A program made the position numbers and the translations under genes. 64,000 nt of DNA from the NCBI GenBank assembly GCA_916048095.2, contig CAJZIA020000005.1, positions 62,001 to 126,000 of the forward strand. The letters run 5' to 3'. The stretch's first letter is position 1, and each line of letters begins with the position of its first letter. Shown one piece after another: positions 1 through 13,167 of the stretch. The stretch comes from Sacculina carcini. Lineage: Eukaryota > Arthropoda > Thecostraca > Sacculinidae. Under the pieces are notes generated by a model that was given only the letters and a program-made list of their open reading frames with translations, made no database searches and was not told the origin of the DNA.

Positions 1-247
1 AAGGTAACACTTAGGGCACACTTAGGTAACACTTAGGGCACACTTAGGTAACACTTAGGGCACACTTAGGGCACACTTAGGGCACACTTAGGTAACACTT
101 AGGGCACACTTAGGTAACACTTAGGGCACACTTAGGTAACACTTAGGGCACACTTAGGTAACACTTAGGTAACACTTAGGGCACACTTAGGTAACACTTA
201 GGGCACACTTAGGTAACACTTAGGGCACACTTAGGTAACACTTAGGG

Positions 248-1632
248 CACACTTAGGTAACACTTAGGGCACACTTAGGTAACACTTAGGGCACACTTAG
301 GTAACACTTAGGGTACACTTAGGTAACACTTAGGGCACACTTAGGTAACACTTAGGGCACACTTAGGTAACACTTAGGGCACACTTAGGTAACACTTAGG
401 GCACACTTAGGTAACACTTAGGGCGCACTAAGGTAACACTTAGGGCACACTTAGGTAACACTTAGGGCACACTTAGGTAACACTTAGGGCACACTTAGGT
501 AACACTTAGGGCACACTTAGGTAACACTTAGGGCACACTTAGATAACACTTAGGTAACACTTAGGTAACACTTGGGTAACACTTAGGTAACACTTAGGTA
601 ACACTTAGGGTACACTTAGGTAACACTTAGGGCACACTTAGGTAACACTTAGGGCACACTTAGGTAACACTTAGGTAACACTTAGGTAACACTTAGGTAA
701 CACTTAGGGCACACTTAGGTAACACTTATGTAACACTTAGGTAACTCTTAGGTAACACTTATGTAGCACTTAGGTAACACTTAGGGCACACTTAGGTAAC
801 ACTTAGGGCACACTTAGGTAACACTTAGGGCACACTTAGGTAACACTTAGGGCACACTTAGGTAACACTTAGGTAACACTTAGGGCACACTTAGGTAACA
901 CTTAGGTAACACTTGGGTAACACTTAGGTAACACTTAGGTAACACTTAGGGCACACTTAGGTAACACTTAGGGCACACTTAGGTAACACTTAGGGTACAC
1001 TTAGGTAACACTTAGGGCACACTTAGGTAACACTTAGGGCACACTTAGGTAACACTTAGGGCACACTTAGGTAACACTTAGGGCACACTTAGGTAACACT
1101 TAGGGCGCACTAAGGTAACACTTAGGGCACACTTAGGTAACACTTAGGGCACACTTAGGTAACACTTAGGGCACACTTAGGTAACACTTAGGGCACACTT
1201 AGGTAACACTTAGGGCACACTTAGATAACACTTAGGTAACACTTAGGTAACACTTGGGTAACACTTAGGTAACACTTAGGTAACACTTAGGGTACACTTA
1301 GGTAACACTTAGGGCACACTTAGGTAACACTTAGGGCACACTTAGGTAACACTTAGGTAACACTTAGGTAACACTTAGGTAACACTTAGGGCACACTTAG
1401 GTAACACTTATGTAACACTTAGGTAACTCTTAGGTAACACTTATGTAGCACTTAGGTAACACTTAGGGCACACTTAGGTAACACTTAGGGCACACTTAGG
1501 TAACACTTAGGGCACACTTAGGTAACACTTAGGGCACACTTAGGTAACACTTAGGTAACACTTAGGGCACACTTAGGTAACACTTAGGTAACACTTGGGT
1601 AACACTTAGGTAACACTTAGGTAACACTTAGG
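248..1632. repeat. 682-bp (62-unit) local tandem duplication
   Basis: The stretch from 248 to 929 is repeated from 930. The d unit near 425 recurs near 1107, the e unit at 541 at 1223 and the c unit near 314 at 996, all 682 bp = 62 units apart. Homology stops on the left where b replaces a (247 versus 929) and on the right where c replaces b (951 versus 1633). The contents in order are c, d, e, f, c, h, g, i, f: the right half of the HOR. The third related copy, from 16389, lacks the extra 682 bp, so this is a local gain or a loss there. Confidence 0.8.
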
Positions 1633-1970
1633 GTACACTTAGGTAACACTTAGGGTACACTTAGGTAACACTTAGGGCACACTTAGGTAACACTTAGGTA
1701 ACACTTAGGTAACACTTAGGTAACACTTAGGTAACACTTAGGGCACACTTAGGTAACACTTATGTAACACTTAGGTAACTCTTAGGTAACACTTAGGTAG
1801 CACTTAGGTAACACTTAGGGTACACTTAGGTAACACTTAGGGCACACCTAGGTAACACTTAGGGCACACTTAGGTAACACTTAGGGCGCACTAAGGTAAC
1901 ACTTAGGGCACACTTAGGTAACACTTAGGGCACACTTAGGTAACACTTAGGGCACACTTAGGTAACACTT

Positions 1971-3542
1971 AGGGCACACTTAGGGCACACTTAGGGCACA
2001 CTTAGGTAACACTTAGGGCACACTTAGGTAACACTTAGGGCACACTTAGGTAACACTTAGGGCACACTTAGGTAACACTTAGGTAACACTTAGGGCACAC
2101 TTAGGTAACACTTAGGGCACACTTAGGTAACACTTAGGGCACACTTAGGTAACACTTAGGGCACACTTAGGTAACACTTAGGGCACACTTAGGTAACACT
2201 TAGGGCACACTTAGGTAACACTTAGGGTACACTTAGGTAACACTTAGGGCACACTTAGGTAACACTTGGGCACACTTAGGTAACACTTAGGGCACACTTA
2301 GGTAACACTTAGGGCACACTTAGGTAACACTTAGGTAACACTTAGGTAACACTTAGGGCACACTTAGGTAACACTTAGGGCACACTTAGGTAACACTTAG
2401 GGCACACTTAGGTAACACTTAGGGCACACTTAGGTAACACTTAGGGCGCACTAAGGTAACACTTAGGGCACACTTAGGTAACACTTAGGGCACACTTAGG
2501 TAACACTTAGGGCACACTTAGGTAACACTTAGGGCACACTTAGGTAACACTTAGGGCACACTTAGATAACACTTAGGTAACACTTAGGTAACACTTGGGT
2601 AACACTTAGGTAACACTTAGGTAACACTTAGGGTACACTTAGGTAACACTTAGGGCACACTTAGGTAACACTTAGGGCACACTTAGGTAACACTTAGGTA
2701 ACACTTAGGTAACACTTAGGTAACAGTTAGGGCACACTTAGGTAACACTTATGTAACACTTAGGTAACTCTTAGGTAACACTTATGTAGCACTTAGGTAA
2801 CACTTAGGGCACACTTAGGTAACACTTAGGGCACACTTAGGTAACACTTAGGGCACACTTAGGTAACACTTAGGGCACACTTAGGTAACACTTAGGTAAC
2901 ACTTAGGGCACACTTAGGTAACACTTAGGTAACACTTGGGTAACACTTAGGTAACACTTAGGTAACACTTAGGGTACACTTAGGTAACACTTAGGGTACA
3001 CTTAGGTAACACTAAGGGCACACTTAGGTAACACTTAGGTAACACTTAGGTAACACTTAGGTAACACTTAGGTAACACTTAGGGCACACTTAGGTAACAC
3101 TTATGTAACACTTAGGTAACTCTTAGGTAACACTTAGGTAGCACTTAGGTAACACTTAGGGTACACTTAGGTAACACTTAGGGCACACCTAGGTAACACT
3201 TAGGGCACACTTAGGTAACACTTAGGGCGCACTAAGGTAACACTTAGGGCACACTTAGGTAACACTTAGGGCACACTTAGGTAACACTTAGGGCACACTT
3301 AGGTAACACTTAGGGCACACTTAGGTAACACTTAGGGCACAATTAGGTAACACTTATGTAACACTTAGGTAACTCTTAGGTAACACTTAGGTAGCACTTA
3401 GGTAACACTTAGGGTACACTTAGGTAACACTTAGGGCACACCTAGGTAACACTTAGGGCACACTTAGGTAACACTTAGGGCGCACTAAGGTAACACTTAG
3501 GGCACACTTAGGTAACACTTAGGGCACACTTAGGTAACACTT
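1971..3542. repeat. Partial HOR right half after a b-b-b switch
   Basis: This begins with a b-b-b triplet reached through o and d units, as in the j-type half of the HOR, but continues with the c, d, e, f, c, h, g, i series typical of the other half. It contains the 10-bp unit at 2268, the d unit near 2446, the rare AACAGTT at about 2726, the s unit near 3011 and the o-d-n-h-g-i-c-o-d series leading to the next triplet at 3543. The mixed context suggests an exchange within the b-b-b triplet. The same structure is present at 13168-14739. Confidence 0.7.
2268..2277. repeat. 10-bp unit (one-base deletion)
   Basis: A b-like unit reads GGGCACACTT, missing its first A. It lies 296 bp after the ggg of the b-b-b triplet at 1971. 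It shifts the 11-bp register by one base. Confidence 0.9.
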
Positions 3543-6127
3543 AGGGCACACTTAGGGCACACTTAGGGCACACTTAGGTAACACTTAGGGCACACTTAGG
3601 TAACACTTAGGGCACACTTAGGTAACACTTAGGGCACACTTAGGTCACACTTAGGTAACACTTAGGTAACACTTGGGTAACACTTAGGTAACACTTAGGT
3701 AACACTTAGGGTACACTTAGGTAACACTTAGGGTACACTTAGGTAACACTTAAGGCACACTTAGGTAACACTTAGGTAACACTTAGGTAACACTTAGGTA
3801 ACACTTAGGGCACACTTAGGTAACACTTAGGGCATACTTAGGTAACACTTAGGGCGCACTAAGGTAACACTTAGGGCACACTTAGGTAACACTTAGGGCA
3901 CACTTAGGTAACACTTAAGGCACACTTAGGTAACACTTAGGGCACACTTAGGTAACACTTAGGGCACACTTAGGTAACACTTAGGGCACACTTAGGTAAC
4001 ACTTAGGGCACACTTAGATAACACTTAGGTAACACTTGGGTAACACTTGGGTAACACTTAGGTAACACTTAGGTAACACTTAGGGTACACTTAGGTAACA
4101 CTTAGGGCACACTTAGGTAACACTTAGGGCACACTTAGGTAACACTTAGGTAACACTTAGGTAACACTTAGGTAACACTTAGGTAACACTTAGGGCACAC
4201 TTAGGTAACACATATGTAACACTTAGGTAACTCTTAGGTAACACTTAGGTAGCACTTAGGTAACACTTAGGGCACACTTAGGTAACACTTAGGGCACACT
4301 TAGGTAACACTTAGGGCACACTTAGGTAACACTTAGGGCACACTTAGGTAACACTTAGGTAACACTTAGGGCACACTTAGGTAACACTTAGGTAACACTT
4401 GGGTAACACTTAGGTAACACTTAGGTAACACTTAGGGTACACTTAGGTAACACTTAGGGTACACTTAGGTAACACTTAGGGCACACTTAGGTAACACTTA
4501 GGTAACACTTAGGTAACACTTAGGTAACACTTAGGGCACACTTAGGTAACACTTATGTAACACTTAGGTAACTCTTAGGTAACACTTAGGTAGCACTTAG
4601 GTAACACTTAGGGTACACTTAGGTAACACTTAGGTAACACTTGGGTAACACTTAGGTAACACTTAGGTAACACTTAGGGTACACTTAGGTAACACTTAGG
4701 GTACACTTAGGTAACACTTAGGGCACACTTAGGTAACACTTAGGTAACACTTAGGTAACACTTAGGTAACACTTAGGGCACACTTAGGTAACACTTATGT
4801 AACACTTAGGTAACTCTTAGGTAACACTTAGGTAGCACTTAGGTAACACTTAGGGTACACTTAGGTAACACTTAGGGCACACTTCGGTAACACTTGGGGC
4901 ACACTTAGGTAACACTTAGGGCACACTTAGGTAACACTTAGGGCACACTTATGTAACACTTAGGGTACACTTAGGTAACACTTAGGGTACACTTAGGTAA
5001 CACTTAGGGCACACTTAGGTAACACTTAGGTAACACTTAGGTAACACTTAGGTAACACTTAGGGCACACTTAGGTAACACTTATGTAACACTTAGGTAAC
5101 TCTTAGGTAACACTTAGGTAGCACTTAGGTAACACTTAGGGTACACTTAGGTAACACTTAGGGCACACTTAGGTAACACTTGGGGCACACTAAGGTAACA
5201 CTTAGGGCACACTTAGGTAACACTTAGGGCACACTTAGGTAACACTTAGGGCACACTTAGGGCACACTTAGGTAACACTTAGGTAACACTTAGGTAACAC
5301 TTAGGTAACACTTAGGGCACACTTAGGTAACACTTATGTAACACTTAGGTAACTCTTAGGTAACACTTATGTAGCACTTAGGTAACACTTAGGGCACACT
5401 TAGGTAACACTTAGGGCACACTTAGGTAACACTTAGGGCACACTTAGGTAACACTTAGGGCACACTTAGGTAACACTTAGGTAACACTTAGGGCACACTT
5501 AGGTAACACTTAGGTAACACTTGGGTAACACTTAGGTAACACTTAGGTAACACTTAGGGTACACTTAGGTAACACTTAGGGTACACTTAGGTAACACTAA
5601 GGGCACACTTAGGTAACACTTAGGTAACACTTAGGTAACACTTAGGTAACACTTAGGTAACACTTAGGGCACACTTAGGTAACACTTATGTAACACTTAG
5701 GTAACTCTTAGGTAACACTTAGGTAGCACTTAGGTAACACTTAGGGTACACTTAGGTAACACTTAGGGCACACCTAGGTAACACTTAGGGCACACTTAGG
5801 TAACACTTAGGGCGCACTAAGGTAACACTTAGGGCACACTTAGGTAACACTTAGGGCACACTTAGGTAACACTTAGGGCACACTTAGGTAACACTTAGGG
5901 CACACTTAGGTAACACTTAGGGCACAATTAGGTAACACTTATGTAACACTTAGGTAACTCTTAGGTAACACTTAGGTAGCACTTAGGTAACACTTAGGGT
6001 ACACTTAGGTAACACTTAGGGCACACCTAGGTAACACTTAGGGCACACTTAGGTAACACTTAGGGCGCACTAAGGTAACACTTAGGGCACACTTAGGTAA
6101 CACTTAGGGCACACTTAGGTAACACTT
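3543..6127. repeat. HOR copy, 2,585 bp (235 units)
   Basis: This runs from the b-b-b triplet at 3543 to the next one at 6128. Landmarks in order are j, f, c, c, k, l, d, k, e, f-f, c, m-h (CATATG at 4211), g, i, f, c, c, h, g, i, c, f, c, c, h, g, i, c, p (4885), h, c, c, h, g, i, c, q (5182), then only two b units, a run of a units, h, g, i, f, c, c, s (near 5596), h, g, i, c, o, d, n, h, g, i, c, o, d. The q-side triplet has lost one b and the following c-d-e series, so this copy is shorter than the usual 3.1-3.5 kb. Confidence 0.8.
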
Positions 6128-9100
6128 AGGGCACACTTAGGGCACACTTAGGGCACACTTAGGTAACACTTAGGGCACACTTAGGTAACACTTAGGGCAC
6201 ACTTAGGTAACACTTAGGGCACACTTAGGTCACACTTAGGTAACACTTAGGTAACACTTGGGTAACACTTAGGTAACACTTAGGTAACACTTAGGGTACA
6301 CTTAGGTAACACTTAGGGTACACTTAGGTAACACTTAAGGCACACTTAGGTAACACTTAGGTAACACTTAGGTAACACTTAGGTAACACTTAGGGCACAC
6401 TTAGGTAACACTTAGGGCATACTTAGGTAACACTTAGGGCGCACTAAGGTAACACTTAGGGCACACTTAGGTAACACTTAGGGCACACTTAGGTAACACT
6501 TAAGGCACACTTAGGTAACACTTAGGGCACACTTAGGTAACACTTAGGGCACACTTAGGTAACACTTAGGGCACACTTAGGTAACACTTAGGGCACACTT
6601 AGATAACACTTAGGTAACACTTGGGTAACACTTGGGTAACACTTAGGTAACACTTAGGTAACACTTAGGGTACACTTAGGTAACACTTAGGGCACACTTA
6701 GGTAACACTTAGGGCACACTTAGGTAACACTTAGGTAACACTTAGGTAACACTTAGGTAACACTTAGGTAACACTTAGGGCACACTTAGGTAACACATAT
6801 GTAACACTTAGGTAACTCTTAGGTAACACTTAGGTAGCACTTAGGTAACACTTAGGGCACACTTAGGTAACACTTAGGGCACACTTAGGTAACACTTAGG
6901 GCACACTTAGGTAACACTTAGGGCACACTTAGGTAACACTTAGGTAACACTTAGGGCACACTTAGGTAACACTTAGGTAACACTTGGGTAACACTTAGGT
7001 AACACTTAGGTAACACTTAGGGTACACTTAGGTAACACTTAGGGTACACTTAGGTAACACTTAGGGCACACTTAGGTAACACTTAGGTAACACTTAGGTA
7101 ACACTTAGGTAACACTTAGGGCACACTTAGGTAACACTTATGTAACACTTAGGTAACTCTTAGGTAACACTTAGGTAGCACTTAGGTAACACTTAGGGCA
7201 CACTTAGGTAACACTTAGGGCACACTTAGGTAACACTTAGGGCACACTTAGGTAACACTTAGGGCACACTTAGATAACACTTAGGTAACACTTAGGTAAC
7301 ACTTGGGTAACACTTAGGTAACACTTAGGTAACACTTAGGGTACACTTAGGTAACACTTAGGGTACACTTAGGTAACACTTAGGGCACACTTAGGTAACA
7401 CTTAGGTAACACTTAGGTAACACTTAGGTAACACTTAGGGCACACTTAGGTAACACTTATGTAACACTTAGGTAACTCTTAGGTAACACTTAGGTAGCAC
7501 TTAGGTAACACTTAGGGTACACTTAGGTAACACTTAGGGCACACTTCGGTAACACTTGGGGCACACTTAGGTAACACTTAGGGCACACTTAGGTAACACT
7601 TAGGGCACACTTATGTAACACTTAGGGTACACTTAGGTAACACTTAGGGTACACTTAGGTAACAATTAGGGCACACTTAGGTAACACTTAGGTAACACTT
7701 AGGTAACACTTAGGTAACACTTAGGGCACACTTAGGTAACACTTATGTAACACTTAGGTAACTCTTAGGTAACACTTAGGTAGCACTTAGGTAACACTTA
7801 GGGTACACTTAGGTAACACTTAGGGCACACTTAGGTAACACTTGGGGCACACTAAGGTAACACTTAGGGCACACTTAGGTAACACTTAGGGCACACTTAG
7901 GTAACACTTAGGGCACACTTAGGGCACACTTAGGGCACACTTAGGTAACACTTAGGGCACACTTAGGTAACACTTAGGGCACACTTAGGTAACACTTAGG
8001 GCACACTTAGGTAACACTTAGGTAACACTTAGGGCACACTTAGGTAACACTTAGGGCACACTTAGGTAACACTTAGGGCACACTTAGGTAACACTTAGGG
8101 CACACTTAGGTAACACTTAGGGCACACTTATGTAACACTTAGGTAACTCTTAGGTAACACTTAGGTAGCACTTAGGTAACACTTAGGGTACACTTAGGTA
8201 ACACTTAGGGCACACTTCGGTAACACTTGGGGCACACTTAGGTAACACTTAGGGCACACTTAGGTAACACTTAGGGCACACTTATGTAACACTTAGGGTA
8301 CACTTAGGTAACACTTAGGGTACACTTAGGTAACACTTAGGGCACACTTAGGTAACACTTAGGTAACACTTAGGTAACACTTAGGTAACACTTAGGGCAC
8401 ACTTAGGTAACACTTATGTAACACTTAGGTAACTCTTAGGTAACACTTAGGTAGCACTTAGGTAACACTTAGGGTACACTTAGGTAACACTTAGGGCACA
8501 CTTAGGTAACACTTGGGGCACACTAAGGTAACACTTAGGGCACACTTAGGTAACACTTAGGGCACACTTAGGTAACACTTAGGGCACACTTAGGGCACAC
8601 TTAGGTAACACTTAGGTAACACTTAGGTAACACTTAGGTAACACTTAGGGCACACTTAGGTAACACTTATGTAACACTTAGGTAACTCTTAGGTAACACT
8701 TATGTAGCACTTAGGTAACACTTAGGGCACACTTAGGTAACACTTAGGGCACACTTAGGTAACACTTAGGGCACACTTAGGTAACACTTAGGGCACACTT
8801 AGGTAACACTTAGGTAACACTTAGGGCACACTTAGGTAACACTTAGGTAACACTTGGGTAACACTTAGGTAACACTTAGGTAACACTTAGGGTACACTTA
8901 GGTAACACTTAGGGTACACTTAGGTAACACTAAGGGCACACTTAGGTAACACTTAGGTAACACTTAGGTAACACTTAGGTAACACTTAGGTAACACTTAG
9001 GGCACACTTAGGTAACACTTATGTAACACTTAGGTAACTCTTAGGTAACACTTAGGTAGCACTTAGGTAACACTTAGGGTACACTTAGGTAACACTTAGG

Positions 9101-9460
9101 GCACACCTAGGTAACACTTAGGGCACACTTAGGTAACACTTAGGGCGCACTAAGGTAACACTTAGGGCACACTTAGGTAACACTTAGGGCACACTTAGGT
9201 AACACTTAGGGCACACTTAGGTAACACTTAGGGCACACTTAGGTAACACTTAGGGCACAATTAGGTAACACTTATGTAACACTTAGGTAACTCTTAGGTA
9301 ACACTTAGGTAGCACTTAGGTAACACTTAGGGTACACTTAGGTAACACTTAGGGCACACCTAGGTAACACTTAGGGCACACTTAGGTAACACTTAGGGCG
9401 CACTAAGGTAACACTTAGGGCACACTTAGGTAACACTTAGGGCACACTTAGGTAACACTT
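6128..9460. repeat. HOR copy, 3,333 bp (303 units)
   Basis: This repeats the landmark order of the preceding copy: CATATG at 6796 is 2,585 bp after 4211, and the s unit near 8929 is 3,333 bp after 5596. It is longer for two reasons. A 77-bp gain lies between CATATG and the p unit (7547 versus 4885), with an e unit at 7272 that the previous copy lacks there. A 671-bp local duplication doubles the p-to-q section. Together they account for the 748-bp difference. Confidence 0.8.
7453..8605. repeat. 671-bp (61-unit) local tandem duplication
   Basis: The section h-g-i-c-p-h-c-c-h-g-i-c-q-b-b occurs twice, 671 bp apart: h at 7459 and 8130, p at 7547 and 8218, q at 7844 and 8515. Homology starts at about 7453/8124 and ends at about 7935/8606, where the first q is followed by three b units and the second by two. 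The segment between them (about 7935-8123) carries the b-b-b third unit and plain a-b dimers. Confidence 0.75.
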
Positions 9461-11197
9461 AGGGCACACTTAGGGCACACTTAGGGCACACTTAGGTAAC
9501 ACTTAGGGCACACTTAGGTAACACTTAGGGCACACTTAGGTAACACTTAGGGCACACTTAGGTCACACTTAGGTAACACTTAGGTAACACTTGGGTAACA
9601 CTTAGGTAACACTTAGGTAACACTTAGGGTACACTTAGGTAACACTTAGGGTACACTTAGGTAACACTTAAGGCACACTTAGGTAACACTTAGGTAACAC
9701 TTAGGTAACACTTAGGTAACACTTAGGGCACACTTAGGTAACACTTAGGGCATACTTAGGTAACACTTAGGGCGCACTAAGGTAACACTTAGGGCACACT
9801 TAGGTAACACTTAGGGCACACTTAGGTAACACTTAAGGCACACTTAGGTAACACTTAGGGCACACTTAGGTAACACTTAGGGCACACTTAGGTAACACTT
9901 AGGGCACACTTAGGTAACACTTAGGGCACACTTAGATAACACTTAGGTAACACTTGGGTAACACTTGGGTAACACTTAGGTAACACTTAGGTAACACTTA
10001 GGGTACACTTAGGTAACACTTAGGGCACACTTAGGTAACACTTAGGGCACACTTAGGTAACACTTAGGTAACACTTAGGTAACACTTAGGTAACACTTAG
10101 GTAACACTTAGGGCACACTTAGGTAACACATATGTAACACTTAGGTAACTCTTAGGTAACACTTAGGTAGCACTTAGGTAACACTTAGGGCACACTTAGG
10201 TAACACTTAGGGCACACTTAGGTAACACTTAGGGCACACTTAGGTAACACTTAGGGCACACTTAGGTAACACTTAGGTAACACTTAGGGCACACTTAGGT
10301 AACACTTAGGTAACACTTGGGTAACACTTAGGTAACACTTAGGTAACACTTAGGGTACACTTAGGTAACACTTAGGGTACACTTAGGTAACACTTAGGGC
10401 ACACTTAGGTAACACTTAGGTAACACTTAGGTAACACTTAGGTAACACTTAGGGCACACTTAGGTAACACTTATGTAACACTTAGGTAACTCTTAGGTAA
10501 CACTTAGGTAGCACTTAGGTAACACTTAGGGTACACTTAGGTAACACTTAGGGCACACTTAGGTAACACTTAGGGCACACTTAGGTAACACTTAGGGCAC
10601 ACTTAGGTAACACTTAGGGCACACTTAGATAACACTTAGGTAACACTTAGGTAACACTTGGGTAACACTTAGGTAACACTTAGGTAACACTTAGGGTACA
10701 CTTAGGTAACACTTAGGGTACACTTAGGTAACACTTAGGGCACACTTAGGTAACACTTAGGTAACACTTAGGTAACACTTAGGTAACACTTAGGGCACAC
10801 TTAGGTAACACTTATGTAACACTTAGGTAACTCTTAGGTAACACTTAGGTAGCACTTAGGTAACACTTAGGGTACACTTAGGTAACACTTAGGGCACACT
10901 TCGGTAACACTTGGGGCACACTTAGGTAACACTTAGGGCACACTTAGGTAACACTTAGGGCACACTTAGGGTACACTTAGGTAACACTTAGGGTACACTT
11001 AGGTAACACTTAGGGCACACTTAGGTAACACTTAGGTAACACTTAGGTAACACTTAGGTAACACTTAGGGCACACTTAGGTAACACTTATGTAACACTTA
11101 GGTAACTCTTAGGTAACACTTAGGTAGCACTTAGGTAACACTTAGGGTACACTTAGGTAACACTTAGGGCACACTTAGGTAACACTTGGGGCACACT
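9461..11197. repeat. Left half of an HOR copy ending at a q unit
   Basis: This starts with b-b-b at 9461 and runs through j, f, c-c, k, l, d, k, e, f-f, c, m-h (CATATG at 10129), g, i, f, c-c, h, g, i, c, an e unit near 10627, f, c-c, h, g, i, c, p (10902), c-c, h, g, i, c and q (near 11188). The h unit usually found between the p section and the c-c pair is missing, leaving b directly next to c near 10970. The block ends where the second 11,197-bp copy begins. Confidence 0.75.
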
Positions 11198-11444
11198 AAG
11201 GTAACACTTAGGGCACACTTAGGTAACACTTAGGGCACACTTAGGTAACACTTAGGGCACACTTAGGGCACACTTAGGGCACACTTAGGTAACACTTAGG
11301 GCACACTTAGGTAACACTTAGGGCACACTTAGGTAACACTTAGGGCACACTTAGGTAACACTTAGGTAACACTTAGGGCACACTTAGGTAACACTTAGGG
11401 CACACTTAGGTAACACTTAGGGCACACTTAGGTAACACTTAGGG

Positions 11445-12829
11445 CACACTTAGGTAACACTTAGGGCACACTTAGGTAACACTTAGGGCACACTTAGGTA
11501 ACACTTAGGGTACACTTAGGTAACACTTAGGGCACACTTAGGTAACACTTAGGGCACACTTAGGTAACACTTAGGGCACACTTAGGTAACACTTAGGGCA
11601 CACTTAGGTAACACTTAGGGCGCACTAAGGTAACACTTAGGGCACACTTAGGTAACACTTAGGGCACACTTAGGTAACACTTAGGGCACACTTAGGTAAC
11701 ACTTAGGGCACACTTAGGTAACACTTAGGGCACACTTAGATAACACTTAGGTAACACTTAGGTAACACTTGGGTAACACTTAGGTAACACTTAGGTAACA
11801 CTTAGGGTACACTTAGGTAACACTTAGGGCACACTTAGGTAACACTTAGGGCACACTTAGGTAACACTTAGGTAACACTTAGGTAACACTTAGGTAACAC
11901 TTAGGGCACACTTAGGTAACACTTATGTAACACTTAGGTAACTCTTAGGTAACACTTATGTAGCACTTAGGTAACACTTAGGGCACACTTAGGTAACACT
12001 TAGGGCACACTTAGGTAACACTTAGGGCACACTTAGGTAACACTTAGGGCACACTTAGGTAACACTTAGGTAACACTTAGGGCACACTTAGGTAACACTT
12101 AGGTAACACTTGGGTAACACTTAGGTAACACTTAGGTAACACTTAGGGCACACTTAGGTAACACTTAGGGCACACTTAGGTAACACTTAGGGTACACTTA
12201 GGTAACACTTAGGGCACACTTAGGTAACACTTAGGGCACACTTAGGTAACACTTAGGGCACACTTAGGTAACACTTAGGGCACACTTAGGTAACACTTAG
12301 GGCGCACTAAGGTAACACTTAGGGCACACTTAGGTAACACTTAGGGCACACTTAGGTAACACTTAGGGCACACTTAGGTAACACTTAGGGCACACTTAGG
12401 TAACACTTAGGGCACACTTAGATAACACTTAGGTAACACTTAGGTAACACTTGGGTAACACTTAGGTAACACTTAGGTAACACTTAGGGTACACTTAGGT
12501 AACACTTAGGGCACACTTAGGTAACACTTAGGGCACACTTAGGTAACACTTAGGTAACACTTAGGTAACACTTAGGTAACACTTAGGGCACACTTAGGTA
12601 ACACTTATGTAACACTTAGGTAACTCTTAGGTAACACTTATGTAGCACTTAGGTAACACTTAGGGCACACTTAGGTAACACTTAGGGCACACTTAGGTAA
12701 CACTTAGGGCACACTTAGGTAACACTTAGGGCACACTTAGGTAACACTTAGGTAACACTTAGGGCACACTTAGGTAACACTTAGGTAACACTTGGGTAAC
12801 ACTTAGGTAACACTTAGGTAACACTTAGG
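11445..12829. repeat. 682-bp local duplication, copy within the second long block
   Basis: This is the counterpart of 248-1632 at +11,197 bp. The d units near 11622 and 12304 are 682 bp apart. Its presence in both long blocks means the 682-bp event came before the 11,197-bp duplication. Confidence 0.75.
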
Positions 12830-13167
12830 GTACACTTAGGTAACACTTAGGGTACACTTAGGTAACACTTAGGGCACACTTAGGTAACACTTAGGTAACA
12901 CTTAGGTAACACTTAGGTAACACTTAGGTAACACTTAGGGCACACTTAGGTAACACTTATGTAACACTTAGGTAACTCTTAGGTAACACTTAGGTAGCAC
13001 TTAGGTAACACTTAGGGTACACTTAGGTAACACTTAGGGCACACCTAGGTAACACTTAGGGCACACTTAGGTAACACTTAGGGCGCACTAAGGTAACACT
13101 TAGGGCACACTTAGGTAACACTTAGGGCACACTTAGGTAACACTTAGGGCACACTTAGGTAACACTT

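Larger units (their letters stand above)
1..11197. repeat. 11,197-bp long-range duplication, first copy (left end cut by window)
   Basis: This block is repeated next door at an offset of 11,197 bp. The following all recur at exactly that offset: the b-b-b triplet at 57 (11254), the d unit near 425 (11622), the triplet at 1971 (13168), a rare AACAGTT change near 2726 (13923), the 10-bp unit at 2268 (13465), the s unit near 3011 (14208), CATATG at 4211 (15408), the p unit at 4885 (16082) and the q unit at 5182 (16379). The offset is one base short of a multiple of 11 because one 10-bp unit lies between any such pair. Inside are two HOR copies and several local duplications described separately. 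The true left edge lies outside the window. Confidence 0.85.

Noticed and set aside
57-100. G-quadruplex at b-b-b triplets
   Set aside because: Only three GGG tracts with 8-base loops are present, one short of the canonical four, and loops are long.
4884-4905. CENP-B box-like sequence around p units
   Set aside because: TTCGGTAACACTTGGGG shares TTCG and a G-run with the box, but the required central A and the CGGG are missing.
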